Source: Bifidobacterium samirii
Lineage (GTDB): Bacteria; Actinomycetota; Actinomycetes; Actinomycetales; Bifidobacteriaceae
DNA length: 64,000 nt
Assembly (NCBI RefSeq): GCF_003952945.1
Contig: NZ_QXGK01000001.1
Span: forward strand, 186,001 to 250,000
Direction of reading: 5' to 3'
Part shown: positions 28,219-36,726 of the stretch, piece after piece
Layout of the letters: each line of letters opens with the position of its first letter
Numbering within the stretch: the stretch's first letter is position 1
Notes under the pieces: generated by a model
Databases searched by the model: none
What the model saw: the letters and a program-made list of their open reading frames with translations, nothing else
Told to the model about the DNA's origin: nothing
Position numbers and translations under genes: made by a program

Positions 28219-29578
28219 CCGCTCCTCTTCCCGTCGTCGTTGCCGCCGAGATCGGCATGCGCATGCGCACTTCGGTGCCCCATCCCGGTCTCGATACGAT
28301 GTCCACTGTACCGCCGCGTCGGCGCACGCGGCCGACGATCGACTCGCGGATGCCGAGTCTCCCCTCCGGGATCGACTCGGGGTCGAATCCGTCGCCGTGG
28401 TCGCGTACGAACAGTTCGATCAGGTCCGGTCCGGCCTCGCAGTACACGGACACGGGTTCGCCGCCGTGCGTCACCGCGTTGACGAGCGCCTGGCGGGCCG
28501 CGTCGAGCAGCGCGTCGGTCTGCGCGCTGGGCTGCGCGTCGCCGACGGTGACCACGTCGATCGGCCGGCCGTGCGCGTCCTCGACCTCGCCGGCGACCTC
28601 CTTGATGCCGGCGCTCACCGACCTGTCCGACGTGGTGCGCTCCTGGTACAGCCATTCGCGCAGTTCGCGCTCCTGCTGGCGGGCGAGCGCGAACACGGTC
28701 GCCGACTCGGTGCTGTGCAATTGGATGAGCGCGAGCGTCTGCAGCACGCCGTCGTGCAGGTGCGCGGTCATGTCGGCGCGCTCCTCCTCGCGTTCCTTCG
28801 ACGCGCGTTCGGCGCCCAGCGAGCGGATCAGCGCGGTGATCCACGGCACGATGGCGAGCGCGCATCCGGCGAGCAGCAGCGCGCCGGCGACGATGGGCTG
28901 CAGCAGGTCGGCGAAGCGGCCGGGGCGGGCCGTGTGCGCGACGAACAGCGCGTACGCGGCGAACAGGAGCGCGATGCCGCCGATCATCGTCCATAGCTGG
29001 CCGTCCTTCGCGTCGCGGCGCAGCCAGGCGACGCCCACGCCGGCCAGGGCGAGCGTGACCGGCACCAGCAGCATCACGTCGACCCGGCGGTACAGCAGCA
29101 GTCCGGCGAGCGCCAGCAGCGCGATGCCGCCGACGGCGACGAGCGCCGGCTTGGGCGCGTGGCGGATCGCGTCGAGCAGGTCCTCCTGCGCGGATGATTC
29201 CAACGGTTCGTCCGGCCGCATCGCTTCGTCGTCGACCGGCCGGTTGCCGCGCGAGAGCGGCGCGCGGGCGGCGGGTATGGCGGCGAATCGCATGTCCGTC
29301 AGGAGCATCGGGTCGCCGGAGGGGACGAACAGCCAGAGGAACACGTAGGCGACGACGCCCGCACCGCCGCAGCAGGCGACGACGGTGAAGATCAGCCGTA
29401 TCAGCCAGACGGGCATGCTCAGGTGGATGGCGACGCCGCGGCATACGCCGCACAGGAGCCGTCCGTGGCGCGGGCGCAGCAGCGGCGGGCGCGGGGGCGG
29501 CGGCGCGCTCGGGGCGCTCGGGGCGCTCGGGACGTATGCGGCCTCCGATGCCGTGCGGGTGCGTTCAGGTGATGTCAT
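28202..29578 (-). CDS. PspC-domain sensor histidine kinase (NarL-partner type)
   Basis: The start at 29578 (MTSPERTRTA) gives 458 residues. A Pro-rich N-terminus precedes a PspC domain (about 40-95; RLLCGVCRGVAIHLSMPVWL and a membrane helix). Four more membrane helices span about 145-270, then a HisKA_3 dimerisation helix with the acceptor His in HLHDGVLQTLALIQ and an HATPase domain (LVNAVTHGGEPV, DHGDGFDPESI, GRLGIRESI). PspC-kinases sense envelope stress in actinobacteria and resemble LiaS. It is coupled to the LuxR regulator downstream and divergent from a PspC protein that it may control. Confidence 0.92.
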   Translation of the reverse strand: MTSPERTRTASEAAYVPSAPSAPSAPPPPRPPLLRPRHGRLLCGVCRGVAIHLSMPVWLIRLIFTVVACCGGAGVVAYVFLWLFVPSGDPMLLTDMRFAAIPAARAPLSRGNRPVDDEAMRPDEPLESSAQEDLLDAIRHAPKPALVAVGGIALLALAGLLLYRRVDVMLLVPVTLALAGVGVAWLRRDAKDGQLWTMIGGIALLFAAYALFVAHTARPGRFADLLQPIVAGALLLAGCALAIVPWITALIRSLGAERASKEREEERADMTAHLHDGVLQTLALIQLHSTESATVFALARQQERELREWLYQERTTSDRSVSAGIKEVAGEVEDAHGRPIDVVTVGDAQPSAQTDALLDAARQALVNAVTHGGEPVSVYCEAGPDLIELFVRDHGDGFDPESIPEGRLGIRESIVGRVRRRGGTVDIVSRPGWGTEVRMRMPISAATTTGRGADERNA

Positions 29579-29692
29579 GCGTTCCATTGTGCCGTTCCCC
29601 GGAGGCTCACCGGGTGCCGCCACGCGCCTTTCAGGGGAGAATCAGGGTGTTCACCCACGTCTTGGGCGGCGTCGGATTGCTGTAATGGAAGC

Positions 29693-31576
29693 ATGAACGA
29701 GAAGAACGATTCCGGATTCTTTGACTGGATCCGCCGCGGCGGCATCCGACGCACCGACGACCGTTGGCTGGGCGGCGTGTGCGGCGGTCTCGCCCGCTAT
29801 TTCGGCATCAGCCCGGTGCTGATGCGCGCCATCATGCTCGTCGCGGGCATGATGTTCGGCTTCGGCCTGTGCTTCTACGCGCTCGCCTGGTTCCTGCTGC
29901 CCGACGAGCGCGACGGCGTCATCGTGTGCGAGCGCCTGTTCCGCGGTTCGTGGGATTGGTCGTTCCTCGGCACGGTCGTGATGCTGCTGGTCGCCCTGTG
30001 GATGTTCCCGTGGGCGTTCCTGGGCACGCTGGGATTGGGCGCGCTGGCGTTGTGGATCCTCAACACGCGCGAGCTGCGCCGTCAGCGCGGCTACGGCGGT
30101 GCGGTCCGCTATGATGCGGCCGCCCCGTACGGCGGCGCGGTTCCGCCGGCGGGTGTCGGCATGCCGCCCGCCGGCGGTCCGACGGCGGCGCCCGGCATGA
30201 CGCCCCGCGACGGCACGCACGTTCCGTATCCGGGTGGACCGGCCGGCATGCCGACCGGTGCGCCGACGGCCATGCCGAACGTTCCCGGCCCGCAGTCGGC
30301 CGGTCAGACGCCCGGTCAGACGCCCGGTCGTGCGCCCGCGGCCGGCATGCCGCCGGCCGACGGCCCGCTGACCGGCGCACCTCGCCCGTCGGCGCAACCG
30401 ACGGCGCAGCCGACCACGCAACCGTCCGCACCGGCGTCCCCGATGGCGTCCGTCACGCCCGCCGCATTCTCCCCGTACGCAACGCCGCGCCCGTCGGCTC
30501 CGGCGTCCTCCACGTTCCCGTCGGCCACTCCGGCCGCCGCGGCGCATCCGATGACGTCCCCATGGGTCGCGCCCCAGCCGGCGCCGCAGCCGCGTCGCGG
30601 CCGTCGCCGTCCGGCGGGTCCGCTGATCGTGACGCTGACGTTCGGCGCGATCCTGATTTCGATTGCCGCTCTGCTGATGTACTGCGGCATCGACCTGCCG
30701 TCGAGGGTGCGCGTCTCCTCGTACTGGATCGGCGGCGTGTGCGTCGCGCTCGGTCTGCTCATCACCGTGCTGGGCCTGCGCGGCCGTCGCGCCGGCGGCC
30801 TGATCCCGATCGCCTGGCTCGCGGCGTTCACCGCGATGGCGGTCATGGCGCTCAACATCGGCTATTCGTATGTGTCGACGCGGTTCGACGCTCTCACGGC
30901 CTCGTATCGGATCGTGAATGTCTACTCGGTGAAGTCCCAGACCAGCATGGTTGACGGCACCGCGATAAAATCCCGCATCTGGACGATCGACGACACGGAT
31001 TTCGAGTCGCTCGAACACGGCGTGTGGCTGCGCGGCTCCGACTACCACACCGACGAGGTCACGCTCGACCTGACCGGATTCGCCGACGGCCCGTCCCACA
31101 AAGTGGCGCTGGGCGACGGCTCCACCACGGCCCAGTCGTCGTGCCCGGCCGGGCAGATCAACCTGGCGGTCACGAACGCGCGTGTGACGGTGCTCGTGCC
31201 GGAAGGCTGCTCGTACGCGTTCGGCAGCACCGACACCGGGTACCGCATGGGCGGCGATATGGTCGGCGGCATCCGGTCGGCGATGATCGGCGCCTTCGGC
31301 GTCGACATTGACGTCATGTCTTCCATGCAATCGCCGATCGCCCACACCTGGTCGTGCGACGACTATCCCGACTACGACTACGGATACGGATACGAATACG
31401 ACGATGCGTCCGACGCGGATGCGGATGTCCCCACCGAATGCCGCTGGTATCAGGACTGGCATCAGATGCCGCAGGAGAGTCCCGAACTGCTCGTCGATCC
31501 GGTGGCGATGATCAGCGGACAGGTGACCATCCGCTACCCGGGCGACGGCCCCACGTCCCTCAAGGAGGATGACTGA
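29693..31576 (+). CDS. PspC-domain membrane protein with Pro-rich linker
   Basis: The 627-residue protein starts with a PspC domain (about 20-80; RWLGGVCGGLARYFGIS, then two hydrophobic helices). Another helix pair follows at 90-125, a ~170-residue Pro/Ala/Gly/Thr-rich linker at 135-300, three membrane helices at about 310-400, and a C-terminal extracellular-like domain with an acidic Tyr/Asp patch (YPDYDYGYGYEYDD). It lies head-to-head with the PspC kinase gene, 114 nt apart, so it is a likely target of that system. The C-terminal domain resembles the LiaF/DUF2154 type in position, but I cannot confirm this. Confidence 0.82.
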   Translation: MNEKNDSGFFDWIRRGGIRRTDDRWLGGVCGGLARYFGISPVLMRAIMLVAGMMFGFGLCFYALAWFLLPDERDGVIVCERLFRGSWDWSFLGTVVMLLVALWMFPWAFLGTLGLGALALWILNTRELRRQRGYGGAVRYDAAAPYGGAVPPAGVGMPPAGGPTAAPGMTPRDGTHVPYPGGPAGMPTGAPTAMPNVPGPQSAGQTPGQTPGRAPAAGMPPADGPLTGAPRPSAQPTAQPTTQPSAPASPMASVTPAAFSPYATPRPSAPASSTFPSATPAAAAHPMTSPWVAPQPAPQPRRGRRRPAGPLIVTLTFGAILISIAALLMYCGIDLPSRVRVSSYWIGGVCVALGLLITVLGLRGRRAGGLIPIAWLAAFTAMAVMALNIGYSYVSTRFDALTASYRIVNVYSVKSQTSMVDGTAIKSRIWTIDDTDFESLEHGVWLRGSDYHTDEVTLDLTGFADGPSHKVALGDGSTTAQSSCPAGQINLAVTNARVTVLVPEGCSYAFGSTDTGYRMGGDMVGGIRSAMIGAFGVDIDVMSSMQSPIAHTWSCDDYPDYDYGYGYEYDDASDADADVPTECRWYQDWHQMPQESPELLVDPVAMISGQVTIRYPGDGPTSLKEDD

Positions 31577-31577
31577 C

Positions 31578-32750
31578 ATGACCGACAACGAACGTCTCGC
31601 CCCGACCATGCCGATCCCGGCGGCCGGCGGCGCCGACACCGCCGACACGCTGCACCTGCCGATCGCGCAGCTGGCGCAGACCCGCGCATTCGCCGCGGTC
31701 GACGCCACCGACACGACCGTCCTCAACGTGACCGAACGGCATGACGCCCCTGAAACGGCCGATACGACCGTCATCGACGTGGCCGACCGTCACGACAGCT
31801 CTGATACGACCATCATCGACATGACCGACCGTCACGGCGGTGCCGACACTACCGTCGCCACGACCGCCGTCGGCGGGGATGCCGACGCAACCGCGACGCA
31901 CGTCCTCGACGCCGGCGGGCACGACGACTCGTCGGACGACGCGGACACCACCGACGCGCCCGGCGCATCCGACGCATCCGACGGCAAACCGGCCACGGCG
32001 CTGCCGACCGTCGAGGACAAGGTCCTCTCCCCCACGACCGCACTACCGCACGACGCCGGCGCGCGCCGGCCGGGCACGTCCGCCGACGCGCGGGACACGG
32101 CCGTCTTCGACGACGCCATCCCGACGGTGACGTTCCCGTCGGGCGGCACGGCGTCCCCGAACGGTCCCGTCAGTCCCGTCAACGCGACCAAGCCGACCAA
32201 CCCGGTCCGCCCGATGAGTCCCGTCAACCCGGTCAATCCCGCCAACCCGGTCAATCCCGCCAACCCGGTCAATCCCGCCAACCCGGTCAATCCCGCCAAC
32301 CCGGTCAATCCCGCCAACCCGGTCAACCCGACTCCGGCCTCGGCCGCGCCGAACCCGTTCCTTGCGGGCGGCGCGCCGGATGTGCCCACGTACGCGCCGC
32401 CGCGCGACGCACACTGGAACGATCCGGCGCCGGAACCCGAGATCATCCGACCGACCGGCGCGAGCATGGCGACGATCGTGTTCGGCCTGCTCGGCGTGCT
32501 GCTGGGCGCGGTCATGATCGTGCTGGGCGTCGCCTTCCCCATACCGCTGATGCAGTGGTTCGACGCCGACCCGCGCGTCGTCGTCGCGCTCGGATTCACC
32601 GCCGTGGGCGGTCTGCTGGTCGTCGTCGCGATCGTATGGTCGGTGGCGAAGCTGCTCTCCTCCAGCAAGGCCGACCAGTCCGACCGGGCCGATACGGACG
32701 GCATGCCCTCCGACGGCGTCGAAGCGCCCGGCGGCGAGCTGCGCGGCTGA
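31578..32750 (+). CDS. Repeat-rich membrane protein of unknown function
   Basis: AAGGAGG at 31563-31569 inside the previous gene's last codons favours the ATG at 31578, giving 390 residues. The N-terminal ~240 residues are disordered. They have three degenerate ~16-residue repeats (DTTVLNVTERHD, DTTVIDVADRHD, DTTIIDMTDRHG), an acidic Ser/Asp stretch and a run of NPVNPA hexapeptides. Two membrane helices at about 300-325 and 335-355 end the protein. It forms a two-gene unit with the PspC protein. I recognise no known domain; a wall- or septum-spanning role is only inference. Confidence 0.75.
   Translation: MTDNERLAPTMPIPAAGGADTADTLHLPIAQLAQTRAFAAVDATDTTVLNVTERHDAPETADTTVIDVADRHDSSDTTIIDMTDRHGGADTTVATTAVGGDADATATHVLDAGGHDDSSDDADTTDAPGASDASDGKPATALPTVEDKVLSPTTALPHDAGARRPGTSADARDTAVFDDAIPTVTFPSGGTASPNGPVSPVNATKPTNPVRPMSPVNPVNPANPVNPANPVNPANPVNPANPVNPANPVNPTPASAAPNPFLAGGAPDVPTYAPPRDAHWNDPAPEPEIIRPTGASMATIVFGLLGVLLGAVMIVLGVAFPIPLMQWFDADPRVVVALGFTAVGGLLVVVAIVWSVAKLLSSSKADQSDRADTDGMPSDGVEAPGGELRG
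32226..32331 (+). repeat. 18 nt coding minisatellite (NPVNPA repeats)
   Basis: About five exact copies of the 18 nt unit AACCCGGTCAATCCCGCC, followed by a partial copy, encode NPVNPA hexapeptides. Exact identity between copies implies recent slippage expansion, so copy number may vary between strains. Confidence 0.9.
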
Positions 32751-32765
32751 ACCCCGCCTTATCGA

Positions 32766-32803
32766 AGCGGCCCTTTCCGGCGGTGATGCCGGGAAGGGCC
32801 GCT
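32766..32803. terminator. Terminator between the repeat-rich gene and the HAD gene
   Basis: AGCGGCCCTTTCCGGC pairs with GCCGGGAAGGGCCGCT around GGTGAT, 16 nt past the repeat-rich gene's stop and 27 nt past the converging HAD stop. Confidence 0.8.
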
Positions 32804-32829
32804 GTCGTATGCCGGATCGCTCCTTCGGC

Positions 32830-33456
32830 TCAGTCGAGGATGCCCAGTTCGCGCAGGTCGCGGCGCAGCGAGGACGTGTCGGTGAATCGGATGCCGTGCA
32901 GTCCGACGGCGGTGGCGGCGTCGGCGTTGCGCGCCTTGTCGTCGACGAACACGGTCGCGGACGGGTCGACGCCGAACCGGTCGATCGCACGACGGTACAG
33001 GTGCGGGTCGGGCTTGCGCAGCCCCTCCTCAGACGAGACGACCGTGTCGCGCAGCAGCGACATCCACGGAAACTTGGCGTGCGCGGCGCTCACGTACGCG
33101 GTGGTGAAGTTCGTCAGGCCCCACAGGCGCACGCCGGCACGATCCAGGTCGCGCAGCAGCAGCGGCATCCCGTCGACCATGTCGTACAGAGCGAGCAGAC
33201 GGCGGTCGAAATACCGGCGCAGCACCCACGCGACGGCCGGACCGTGGTGACGCTCATAGTCGGCCAGCACGCGCTCGTCGCTCCAGCCGCAGTCGCTCAT
33301 CGCATCGTAGTAGGCGAACCCGTACGGGTCGGCCGGGTCGAAGATCATGTCGACGACGCCGGGCGGATACTGGCCTTCCAACGGCAGCCACGGACGCCAG
33401 TCCAGCAGCACGTCGCAGTAGTCGAAGATCACGTCGGTGGTCGCGCTCGCGCCCAT
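32830..33456 (-). CDS. HAD-superfamily hydrolase (YihX/epoxide-hydrolase-like branch)
   Basis: The start at 33456 (MGASATTDVIF) is preceded by GGGGGAA and gives 208 residues. HAD motif I is IFDYCDVLLDW with the nucleophilic Asp; the second acid is not in the classic DxD place, as in YihX-like HADs. Motif II is in WGLTNFTT, motif III in GLRKPDPHLY and motif IV in VFVDDKARN. A helical cap fills residues 25-100. It is probably a sugar-phosphate phosphatase; the substrate is unknown. It lies directly downstream of tRNA-Ser, beyond a terminator. Confidence 0.88.
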   Translation of the reverse strand: MGASATTDVIFDYCDVLLDWRPWLPLEGQYPPGVVDMIFDPADPYGFAYYDAMSDCGWSDERVLADYERHHGPAVAWVLRRYFDRRLLALYDMVDGMPLLLRDLDRAGVRLWGLTNFTTAYVSAAHAKFPWMSLLRDTVVSSEEGLRKPDPHLYRRAIDRFGVDPSATVFVDDKARNADAATAVGLHGIRFTDTSSLRRDLRELGILD

Positions 33457-33483
33457 GATTCCCCCGATTCCGGTTGCGGATAA

Positions 33484-33511
33484 GGAAAAGGCCCCGGAGC
33501 GAGCCGGGGCC
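33484..33511 (-). terminator. tRNA-Ser terminator
   Basis: GGCCCCGG and CCGGGGCC form an exact stem with a 6 nt loop, followed on the minus strand by TTTTCC, just past the tRNA 3' end and before the HAD start. Confidence 0.85.
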
Positions 33512-33516
33512 GGAGG

Positions 33517-33601
33517 CGGATGAGGCGAGATTCGAACTCGCGGAAGGTCGCCCTTCAACGGTTTTCAAGACCGTCTCCTTAGACCGCTCGGACACTCATC
33601 C
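33517..33601 (-). tRNA. tRNA-Ser, anticodon TGA
   Basis: On the minus strand the acceptor GGATGAG pairs with CTCATCC. The anticodon arm ACGGT-CTTGAAA-ACCGT gives anticodon TGA (UCA codon). The long variable arm AAGGGCGACCTT is typical of serine tRNAs, and the T-arm GCGAGTTCGAATCTCGC is standard. The discriminator is G and CCA is not encoded. It lies 291 nt downstream of serS on the same strand, putting the synthetase and one of its substrates together. Confidence 0.96.
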
Positions 33602-33683
33602 AGTGCGTCGCCGCAAGGCGTGCACGGGGTCAGTCTAATGGGTCGTGGCGACGACGGGGCCTGAACGGGACTCCCGCCAGTCG

Positions 33684-33781
33684 GACACGCCCGGGTTGGT
33701 CACGCAGAACGCCATATAGGTCCGATTCCGGCCCCGATTCGGGACCTAACCGCCATTGTGTATGACCAATCCGGGTGTGTC
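33684..33781. repeat. Dispersed repeat A, inverted pair
   Basis: A copy of the unit described at 1518-1721 lies at 33684-33710 (GACACGCCCGGGTTGGTCAC onward) and an inverted copy at 33755-33781 (GTATGACCAATCCGGGTGTG). They can pair across a 44 nt GC-balanced loop. The gap between tRNA-Ser and serS (33602-33892) holds this pair and the serS terminator, and no gene. Confidence 0.8.
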
Positions 33782-33806
33782 ACCTCCAGATCACGCCCGA
33801 CACGAC

Positions 33807-33834
33807 GAAAGGCGGCCCCGAAGGACCGCCTTTC
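33807..33834 (-). terminator. serS terminator
   Basis: GAAAGGCGG and CCGCCTTTC form an exact stem 58 nt past the serS stop. Three near-copies of ATGTCAAGGTC lie between it and the stop (33838-33870). Confidence 0.75.
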
Positions 33835-33892
33835 ATCTCATGTCAAGGTCATGTCAAGGTCATGGCAAGGCCGTATCAGGCCCCGGACCGGG

Positions 33893-35179
33893 TCACGCCT
33901 CCCACGCGGTGGGTTCGATGACCTCGCGGCCGCCCATGTACGGGCGCATCGCAGCCGGCACCACGATGGAGCCGTCCTTCTGCTGGTGGTTCTCCATGAT
34001 CGCCACAAGCCAGCGGGTGGTGGCCAGCGTGCCGTTGAGGGTGGAGACCGGGCGGGTCGAGCCGTCCTCGGTGCGTTCGCGCACGTTGAGGCGGCGGGCC
34101 TGGTACTCGGTGCAGTTCGAGGTGGAGGTCAGCTCGCGGTAGCGGCCCTGGGTCGGCACCCACGCCTCGCAGTCGAACTTGCGGGCGGCGGAGGAGCCCA
34201 GGTCGCCGGCGGCGGTGTCGATGATGCGGTACGGCACCTCGACCTTGGCGAGCATCTGCTGCTCCATGTCGAGCAGGTGCTGGTGCTCGGCGCGCGAGTC
34301 CTCCTGCTTGCAGTAGACGAACATCTCGACCTTGTCGAACTGGTGGACGCGGATGATGCCCGACGTGTCCTTGCCCGCGGAACCGGCCTCGCGGCGGTAG
34401 CAGGACGACCAGCCGCTGTAGCGCAGCGGGCCGTTGGACAGGTCGAGAATCTCGTCGGAGTGCATGCCGGCGAGCGCCACTTCGGAGGTGCCGACGAGGT
34501 ACTGGTCGTCGGGTTCGCGCAGACGGTAGATCTCGTCGGCGTGGGAGTTGAGGAAGCCGGTGCCGCGCATGATCTCGGGGCGCACGAGCGTGGGGGTGAC
34601 GGCGAGGGTGAAGCCGTTGGCTTCGGCCTGGTCGACGGCCATGGTGAGCATGGCGATCTGCATGCGTGCGACGGCGCCGCGCAGGAAGTAGAAGCGGGAG
34701 CCGGAGACCTTGACGCCGCGGCGCATGTCGATGCCGGCGACGCCGGTGCCGAGGGTCAGGTGGTCCTTGGGTTCGAAGCCTTCGGCCGCGAAGTCGCGGA
34801 TCTGGCCGACCTTCTTGACGACGACGTAATCGTCCTCGCCGCCTTCGGGGGCCTCGTCCTCCACGATGTTGGACAGCTTCCACATGGCGGTGGTGTATTC
34901 CTCGGCGGCGCCGTCGGCGGTGGCCTTGTATTCGGTGACCTTGGCGGCGAGCTCCTTGGTCTGGGCGATCAGCGCGGCCTTCTCCTCGGCGGGCGCGGCG
35001 GCGACCTTCTTGCCGATCTCCTTCTGCTGGGCGCGGGCGGCTTCGAATTCCTTGAGTGCGGCGCGACGGGTCTCGTCGGAGCGCAGCACCTCGTCGACGA
35101 GTTCGACGGATTCGCCGCGCTTGCGCTGCGATTCCTTGACGATGTCGGCGTGTTCACGGATGAATTGAATATCAAGCAT
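33893..35179 (-). CDS. serS: Seryl-tRNA synthetase
   Basis: SerS charges tRNA-Ser. The 428-residue protein opens with the two-helix coiled-coil arm that grips the serine tRNA long variable arm (about 25-110; KRGESVELVDEVLRSDETRR). The class II core follows: the TLVRPEIMRGTGFL region, motif 2 (CYRREAGSAGKDTSGIIRVHQF) and motif 3 (TRWLVAIMENHQQKDGSIVVP). The start MLDIQFIREHAD is the family N-terminus. It stands upstream of tRNA-Ser on the same strand and is divergent from the diacylglycerol kinase gene. Confidence 0.97.
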   Translation of the reverse strand: MLDIQFIREHADIVKESQRKRGESVELVDEVLRSDETRRAALKEFEAARAQQKEIGKKVAAAPAEEKAALIAQTKELAAKVTEYKATADGAAEEYTTAMWKLSNIVEDEAPEGGEDDYVVVKKVGQIRDFAAEGFEPKDHLTLGTGVAGIDMRRGVKVSGSRFYFLRGAVARMQIAMLTMAVDQAEANGFTLAVTPTLVRPEIMRGTGFLNSHADEIYRLREPDDQYLVGTSEVALAGMHSDEILDLSNGPLRYSGWSSCYRREAGSAGKDTSGIIRVHQFDKVEMFVYCKQEDSRAEHQHLLDMEQQMLAKVEVPYRIIDTAAGDLGSSAARKFDCEAWVPTQGRYRELTSTSNCTEYQARRLNVRERTEDGSTRPVSTLNGTLATTRWLVAIMENHQQKDGSIVVPAAMRPYMGGREVIEPTAWEA

Positions 35180-35372
35180 GGCCCCAGCCTACCGCCGCAA
35201 TCCGACACGGCCGGGCCTCGTCTCACGCCTGTTCCGCGCCGGTTTCCGCGCCGGTTTCCATGGCGGCGGTTCCGCCGTCTGCGCCCCGTCCGATCGCGCG
35301 TATTGCGGCGCGTGTGCACGACTCGTCGGGTTTTGACACGTCGGCCCGGTTTGTTCCGTGGTTGCCGTCACA

Positions 35373-36512
35373 ATGGATGTCATGCCTGAACCCATGATCG
35401 TCACCTTCGTCGTCATCCTGGCCGTCCTCGCCGTCGCGGCCGCCGCGTTCCTCGCCTGGCGCGCGTACCGTCGCGCCCGTCTGGCCGAGCAGCTGGTCAA
35501 GCGCGACGACGATCAGGTGCATTACGCGTTCATCGTCAACCCGTCGAAGCCGCAGGCGGCGGAGCGCGAGGCGCAGATCCGCCGCTTCTGCGCCGACAAG
35601 GGGCTGACGCAGATCGAGTTCATCGAGACGCAGCTCGACAAGGACGGCCGCGCGTGCGCGCTGGAGGCGCTGGATCATGGCGCGGACGTGGTCGTCGCCG
35701 TGGGCGGCGACGGCACGGTGCGCACGGTCGCGAGCGCCGTGTCGGGCACGGGTCATGCGCTGGGCATCATTCCGATCGGCACGGGCAATCTGTTCGCGCG
35801 CAACATGGGCATTCCGGTGGACGACATCGAGGCGGCGCTGACGGTCGCCACGTCGCATGGCTCGCGTCATGTGGACATGGGCCGGCTGACGCTGCTGGAC
35901 GAGCCGGACCGCGATCACGGCCATGCGTTCCTGATCATCGCGGGCATCGGCTTCGACGCGGTGATGATCGGCGACACGGATCCGGAGCTGAAGAAGAACA
36001 TCAGCTGGCTGGCGTATTTCGTGTCCGGTGCGAAGAACCTGTTCGCGCCCAAGTACCGCGGCGATGTGACGATCACGCGCGCCGACGGCGATTCGCATAC
36101 GATCACGGGGCTGACGTTCCGTACGTTCATGGCGGGCAACTGCGGCCAGATCCCGATGTTCTCGCTGATGCCGGACGCCTCGTACGACGACGGCATCCTC
36201 GATTTCCAGATCATCGACACGTCGGGCGGCCTGCTGGGCTGGGCGAACCTGTTCGGCGACGTGGTGCATCAGACGATCACCGGCAAGTCGGGGTCGAGCC
36301 CGCTGTCGACGAATTCGACGATCGACAACATCCAGGGCGTGAGCGCGGAGATCGTGCTGGAGAAGCCGACGCTGGCGGAGGTGGACGGCGACATGCTGCC
36401 GGCCACGAGGCATATCCGCTTCGATGTGGAGCGTCAGGCGCTGTGCGTGCGCGTGCCGGAGGTGGAGCCGGACCTGTCGGCCACGGGCGTGATCCCGCCG
36501 GTGCGGGTCTGA
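35373..36512 (+). CDS. Diacylglycerol kinase-family lipid kinase
   Basis: About 379 residues: a short N-terminal membrane helix (IVTFVVILAVLAVAAAAFLAW), then a DAGK catalytic domain with FIVNPSKP, VAVGGDGTVRTVA (nucleotide loop) and GIIPIGTGNLFARNM, and the C-terminal lobe (DGILDFQIID, EVDGDMLPA). DgkB/YegS-type enzymes phosphorylate diacylglycerol or related lipids; the membrane anchor fits. ATGs at 35373 and 35382 are both possible and neither has a clear ribosome site. TTGACA at about 35335 leaves only ~33 nt to the start, so a very short leader is likely. Confidence 0.9.
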   Translation: MDVMPEPMIVTFVVILAVLAVAAAAFLAWRAYRRARLAEQLVKRDDDQVHYAFIVNPSKPQAAEREAQIRRFCADKGLTQIEFIETQLDKDGRACALEALDHGADVVVAVGGDGTVRTVASAVSGTGHALGIIPIGTGNLFARNMGIPVDDIEAALTVATSHGSRHVDMGRLTLLDEPDRDHGHAFLIIAGIGFDAVMIGDTDPELKKNISWLAYFVSGAKNLFAPKYRGDVTITRADGDSHTITGLTFRTFMAGNCGQIPMFSLMPDASYDDGILDFQIIDTSGGLLGWANLFGDVVHQTITGKSGSSPLSTNSTIDNIQGVSAEIVLEKPTLAEVDGDMLPATRHIRFDVERQALCVRVPEVEPDLSATGVIPPVRV

Positions 36513-36592
36513 CCGGACGATTCGGTCGTTCCCCGTCGTCGATGATGACGGCGGAACGGCACGGACCGGAGCAACGAATGTAAGACGAAAAA

Positions 36593-36615
36593 GGCCCCTT
36601 CCGGCAGGAGGGGCC
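36593..36615 (+). terminator. Diacylglycerol kinase terminator
   Basis: GGCCCCT and AGGGGCC flank TCCGGCAGG, preceded by GAAAAA. A second weak hairpin (GACCGGG / CCCGGTC) follows at 36621-36653. Confidence 0.6.
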
Positions 36616-36682
36616 GTCATGACCGGGCGAAGGATTGGCAGGATTCCCGGTCATGATGGCCCGTCCCGTCGGAAGGGGCCGA

Positions 36683-36714
36683 TTGCGGACGCCGACCGGA
36701 GCCGGCGTCCGCAA
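36683..36714 (-). terminator. ptsI terminator
   Basis: TTGCGGACGCCG pairs with CGGCGTCCGCAA around ACCGGAGC, 12 nt past the ptsI stop. Confidence 0.75.
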
Positions 36715-36726
36715 CCACAGCTTCGA

